This document shows, piece by piece, positions 7,066 through 8,937 of a DNA stretch of 8,937 bases (its first letter is position 1; each line of letters starts with the position of its first letter). The position numbers and the translations under genes were made by a program. The stretch is taken from contig FR899857.1 in the NCBI GenBank assembly GCA_000437595.1, positions 1 through 8,937 of the forward strand, read 5' to 3'. The notes under the pieces were generated by a model. It was given only the letters and a program-made list of their open reading frames with translations. It had not been told where the DNA came from and did not search any database. This DNA is from Faecalibacterium sp. CAG:74 (GTDB lineage: Bacteria > Bacillota > Clostridia > Christensenellales > Aristaeellaceae).

Positions 7066-7094
7066 ATCATACACCATGCAGGCGCATCTGACAA
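7066..7094 (-). promoter_or_regulatory. gdhA promoter
   Basis: Read on the minus strand, the -35 is TTGTCA (plus 7089-7094) and the -10 is TATGAT (plus 7066-7071), separated by exactly 17 bp; each matches the consensus at 5 of 6 positions. Transcription would start near 7059, giving a leader of about 105 nt before the gdhA ATG. It lies back to back with the transporter promoter; about 77 bp separate the two -35 elements. Confidence 0.75.
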
Positions 7095-7171
7095 GGGCTT
7101 TTGCTGCACTAATTATGTTTTTCTGGATGACAGCGGCGGCAATTTTGCATTTTCGCCGTTTTTTTTGCCCC

Positions 7172-7200
7172 TTGACAGAGAAAAACGGGTGTGTTACCAT
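7172..7200 (+). promoter_or_regulatory. Promoter of the ZIP transporter operon
   Basis: A perfect -35 TTGACA (7172-7177) is followed after exactly 17 bp by TACCAT (7195-7200, 4 of 6). A TGT directly before it (7192-7194) makes an extended -10. Eight T lie just upstream of the -35 (7159-7166) and could aid polymerase binding. The start site should be near 7207, giving a leader of about 55 nt. No recognisable zinc (Zur) or manganese (MntR) operator palindrome was found around it. Confidence 0.75.
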
Positions 7201-7218
7201 GTGTTCATGCAAGAAAAA

Positions 7219-7238
7219 CGCGGAGGTGAACATCCGCG
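7219..7238 (+). promoter_or_regulatory. Leader hairpin before the ZIP gene
   Basis: CGCGGA (7219-7224) and TCCGCG (7233-7238) form a perfect 6-bp stem with an 8-nt loop, inside the short transporter leader and five bases upstream of the ribosome binding site (AAGGAGG 7243-7249). The hairpin itself contains a second GGAGG (7222-7226). It has no T-run and is therefore not a terminator. It may protect the transcript or tune initiation; that role is inference. Confidence 0.4.
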
Positions 7239-7261
7239 AATGAAGGAGGTATCCACTTTTC

Positions 7262-8044
7262 ATGAACACACAGGTTTTGCAGGGGCTGCTCGTGCCCTTT
7301 CTCGGCACAACGCTGGGCGCTGCGCTGGTTTTCTTCCTCAAACGCGACTTGCCAGAGAAGGTGCAGAAGGGCTTGAGCGGCTTCGCGGCGGGCGTGATGG
7401 TTGCGGCAAGCATATGGAGCCTGCTGATTCCGGCGCTGGAGGGCGCGGCGGACTTGGGTGCATGGTCGTTCCTGCCCGCGACGATTGGGTTTTGGCTTGG
7501 GATTCTCTTCCTGCTTCTGCTGGATCGCCTCGTCCCTCACGTCCACCTGGATGGCGAACAGGAGGGTCTGCGCGCGTCGCTCCCCCGGTCGATGATGGTT
7601 GCGCTCGCCGTCGCGCTGCATAATCTGCCGGAGGGCATGGCGGTCGGCGTGGTCTACGCGGGCAGTATGCAGCCGGAGCAGGTCGGCAGCGTATCTTTCG
7701 CCAGCGCGTTCGCCCTTGCCGTCGGCATCGCCCTGCAAAACGTGCCCGAAGGCGCGATTGTCGCCATGCCCCTGCGTCAGGCAGGCATGAGCCGCGTAAA
7801 GGCGTTCACGCTGGGGATGCTTTCCGGCGCGGTTGAGCCGCTGGGCGCGCTGCTGACCATCGGGCTGGCGGCGGTTTTCGCCCCGATGATGCCCGTGATG
7901 CTGTCCTTCGCCGCGGGCGCGATGCTCTACGTCGTCATCGAGGAGCTTGTGCCGGAAATGGCGCAGGGCACGCATACCAATGTCGGCACGGTGCTGTTCG
8001 CCGTCGGATTTTCGCTGATGATGGCGATGGATTACATCCTATAA
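7262..8044 (+). CDS. ZIP-family divalent metal transporter
   Basis: ZIP proteins import Zn2+, Fe2+ or Mn2+ across the cytoplasmic membrane. The product (260 aa) has the usual eight hydrophobic segments. The two metal-binding helices carry HNLPEG (120-125, helix 4) and QNVPEG (159-164, helix 5), and IEELVPE (226-232) matches the conserved helix 7 region. The Gln in place of the second His is common in the GufA-like ZIP branch. The loop between helices 3 and 4 is short, with PHVHLDGE at 92-99, a small possible metal-sensing stretch. A strong ribosome binding site (AAGGAGG 7243-7249) lies 12 nt from the ATG, a rather long spacing. It leads a two-gene operon with the cyclophilin 13 bp downstream. 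Which metal it carries cannot be told from the sequence. Confidence 0.93.
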   Translation: MNTQVLQGLLVPFLGTTLGAALVFFLKRDLPEKVQKGLSGFAAGVMVAASIWSLLIPALEGAADLGAWSFLPATIGFWLGILFLLLLDRLVPHVHLDGEQEGLRASLPRSMMVALAVALHNLPEGMAVGVVYAGSMQPEQVGSVSFASAFALAVGIALQNVPEGAIVAMPLRQAGMSRVKAFTLGMLSGAVEPLGALLTIGLAAVFAPMMPVMLSFAAGAMLYVVIEELVPEMAQGTHTNVGTVLFAVGFSLMMAMDYIL

Positions 8045-8057
8045 AGGAGACATGAAA

Positions 8058-8675
8058 ATGAAACGAATTTTGCCGCTTCTGCTGATTTTGCTGCTGATTT
8101 TAACGGGCTGTTCCGCCCAGAATGCGGACTCCCCCGCCGCCGACGCGCCGACAGACACGCCCATGACCGGCATATCCTACGTCCAAATCGACGTGAAGGA
8201 CTACGGCACGATTGTCGCGGAGCTGTACGCCGACACCGCACCCATCACCGTCGCGAACTTCCTTTCCCTCGTGGACAGCGGCTTCTACGACGGCTTGACC
8301 TTCCACCGCATCATTTCCGGCTTCATGATTCAAGGCGGCGACCCGAACGGCAACGGCACGGGCGGTTCAAGCCAGCGGATCAAGGGCGAATTCAGCGCCA
8401 ACGGCGTGCAGAACGACCTGAAACACACGCGCGGTGTCCTGTCGATGGCGCGGTCAAGCGCGATGGACAGCGCCAGCAGCCAATTCTTCATCATGCACGC
8501 GGATGCGCCGCATTTGGACGGGCAGTACGCCGCGTTCGGCAAGGTCATCAGCGGGATGGAGGTTGTGGACGCGATTTGCGAGCATACGCCGGTGACGGAT
8601 CGGAATGGGACGGTCGCCAAGGCGAATCAGCCGGTGATTGAACGGATTATCCGGGTAGAAAAGCCAGAGGAATAA
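8058..8675 (+). CDS. Cyclophilin-type peptidyl-prolyl isomerase, lipoprotein
   Basis: The enzyme speeds cis-trans isomerisation at proline bonds, here probably outside the membrane. The start is placed at 8058 because AAAGGAG (8043-8049) is 8 nt away; the in-frame ATG at 8052 is only 2 nt from it. The product (205 aa) begins MKR, then a Leu/Ile core and the lipobox LTGC, with Cys18 as the lipidated residue. A Ser/Ala/Asp/Pro-rich tether (19-38) leads to a cyclophilin domain (about 41-200). Catalytic residues match human cyclophilin A: FHRII (Arg84), GFMIQGGD (Phe89, Met90, Gln92), SQFF (Gln142, Phe144), LDGQYAAFGKV (Tyr157 at the His126 place). The cyclosporin-contact Trp is His152, as in many bacterial forms that bind the drug poorly. 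It follows the ZIP gene by 13 bp and probably shares its promoter. Confidence 0.94.
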   Translation: MKRILPLLLILLLILTGCSAQNADSPAADAPTDTPMTGISYVQIDVKDYGTIVAELYADTAPITVANFLSLVDSGFYDGLTFHRIISGFMIQGGDPNGNGTGGSSQRIKGEFSANGVQNDLKHTRGVLSMARSSAMDSASSQFFIMHADAPHLDGQYAAFGKVISGMEVVDAICEHTPVTDRNGTVAKANQPVIERIIRVEKPEE

Positions 8676-8684
8676 GGGAAAAGG

Positions 8685-8722
8685 AAATGCCCCGACAGCA
8701 CAAAAACTGCCAGGGCATTTAT
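8685..8722 (+). terminator. Likely terminator of the ZIP-cyclophilin operon
   Basis: An 8-bp stem (AAATGCCC 8685-8692 with GGGCATTT 8713-8720) continues inward through a small 3x3 internal loop to CAG/CTG (8696-8698, 8707-8709), closing on an 8-nt A-rich loop. It starts 10 bp after the stop. The T-tract is short (TTTATT), so termination may be imperfect. Confidence 0.6.
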
Positions 8723-8762
8723 TGTATGGAAAAGTGACCAAGCCGGGGCGCAAAAAAAGGGT

Positions 8763-8829
8763 CAAGGGGCAATGCCCCTTGCAGGGTGCAGGGGCGGCGC
8801 CCCTGCTGGGGTTTGGGGCAACGCCCCAA
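8763..8829. repeat. Array of three GC-rich 3-nt-loop hairpins
   Basis: Three consecutive perfect hairpins share the core pattern GGGGC-NNN-GCCCC (or CCCCT). They are 8763-8770/8774-8781 (8 bp, loop AAT), 8789-8795/8799-8805 (7 bp, loop GGC) and 8813-8819/8823-8829 (7 bp, loop AAC). The linkers are 7 nt each and the intervals from stem to stem are regular. No ORF is present. It resembles the GC-rich intergenic hairpin repeats common in Clostridia genomes (recollection, not searched), and because the stems are palindromic it has no obvious strand. Confidence 0.8.
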
Positions 8830-8884
8830 CTGTTCCTCGTCAAACCCACTCAAAGGGAATAACCAACAAAGGTGCAGGCAGCGA

Positions 8885-8937
8885 AGCGTCCCTGCCAGTA
8901 ACTTCGCGCGTCCTCAGACGCGCCCCCTAGCCGCTCT
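8885..8937. repeat. Interspersed repeat, right copy
   Basis: This is the second copy of the repeat at 1-54, in the same orientation, with one gap and about four substitutions. It keeps the 7-bp hairpin (8906-8912 with 8917-8923, loop CTCA). It runs to the last base of the window, so its true right end is not seen. It lies 55 bp after the triple-hairpin array, and the two may form one composite element. Confidence 0.8.

Noticed and set aside
5705..7243. Long plus-strand open frame of 512 codons opposite gdhA
   Set aside because: It is the antisense shadow of a highly conserved GC-rich gene, has no ribosome binding site, and its translation is rich in Ala/Arg/His/Leu with no recognisable domain.
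8052..8057. ATG at 8052 as the cyclophilin start
   Set aside because: It is only 2 nt from the AAAGGAG; the in-frame ATG at 8058 has 8-nt spacing and begins a standard lipoprotein signal peptide.
8763..8829. Hairpin array as a CRISPR array or an attachment site
   Set aside because: There are no direct repeats of 23-40 bp with unique spacers, no cas or integrase genes, and each unit is simply a short inverted repeat.
1..8937. Direct repeats at both ends taken as a sign of a circular plasmid or phage contig
   Set aside because: The two copies differ by a gap and several substitutions, so they are distinct loci and not the same sequence read twice; the genes between them are chromosomal housekeeping genes.

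Overview
The window looks like a chromosomal fragment of a GC-rich, Gram-positive, Clostridia-type gut bacterium (Christensenellales or Oscillospirales would fit, but I cannot fix the family). Reasons: strong AAGGAGG-type ribosome binding sites, compact operons, sigma-A-like promoters, a BspA-type leucine-rich-repeat secreted protein, a lipoprotein cyclophilin, a Clostridium-type hexameric glutamate dehydrogenase, and GC-rich interspersed intergenic repeats. Nothing in the gene content points to a phage or plasmid.

Layout. (1) 1-54 is one copy of an interspersed repeat; a diverged copy closes the window at 8885-8937. (2) 178-1864 is a tightly overlapping operon: a 43-residue hydrophobic peptide, a four-helix membrane protein and a calcineurin-like metallophosphoesterase. 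(3) 1970-4797 holds a secreted BspA-like LRR protein, interrupted by a frameshift in a run of nine G, and an inositol-monophosphatase-family enzyme. (4) 4830-5537 is purine nucleoside phosphorylase (deoD) with its own promoter inside the end of the preceding gene, followed by a bidirectional terminator. (5) 5612-6952 on the minus strand is gdhA. Its roughly 100-nt leader can fold into four consecutive hairpins, and one of them overlaps a sequence complementary to the gdhA ribosome binding site. (6) 7262-8675 is a divergently transcribed pair: a ZIP-family metal transporter and a lipoprotein peptidyl-prolyl isomerase. (7) 8676-8937 is non-coding: a hairpin terminator, an array of three GC-rich 3-nt-loop hairpins, then the second interspersed-repeat copy.

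Most genes are housekeeping: nucleoside salvage (deoD), nitrogen assimilation (gdhA), phosphate-ester hydrolysis, metal uptake and extracytoplasmic protein folding. The items most worth attention are the possible RNA switch in the gdhA leader, the possible phase-variable G tract in the LRR protein, the uncharacterised small-peptide/membrane-protein/phosphoesterase operon, and the repeat families at the window ends. All structures and promoters were read by eye; no folding or database search was run.
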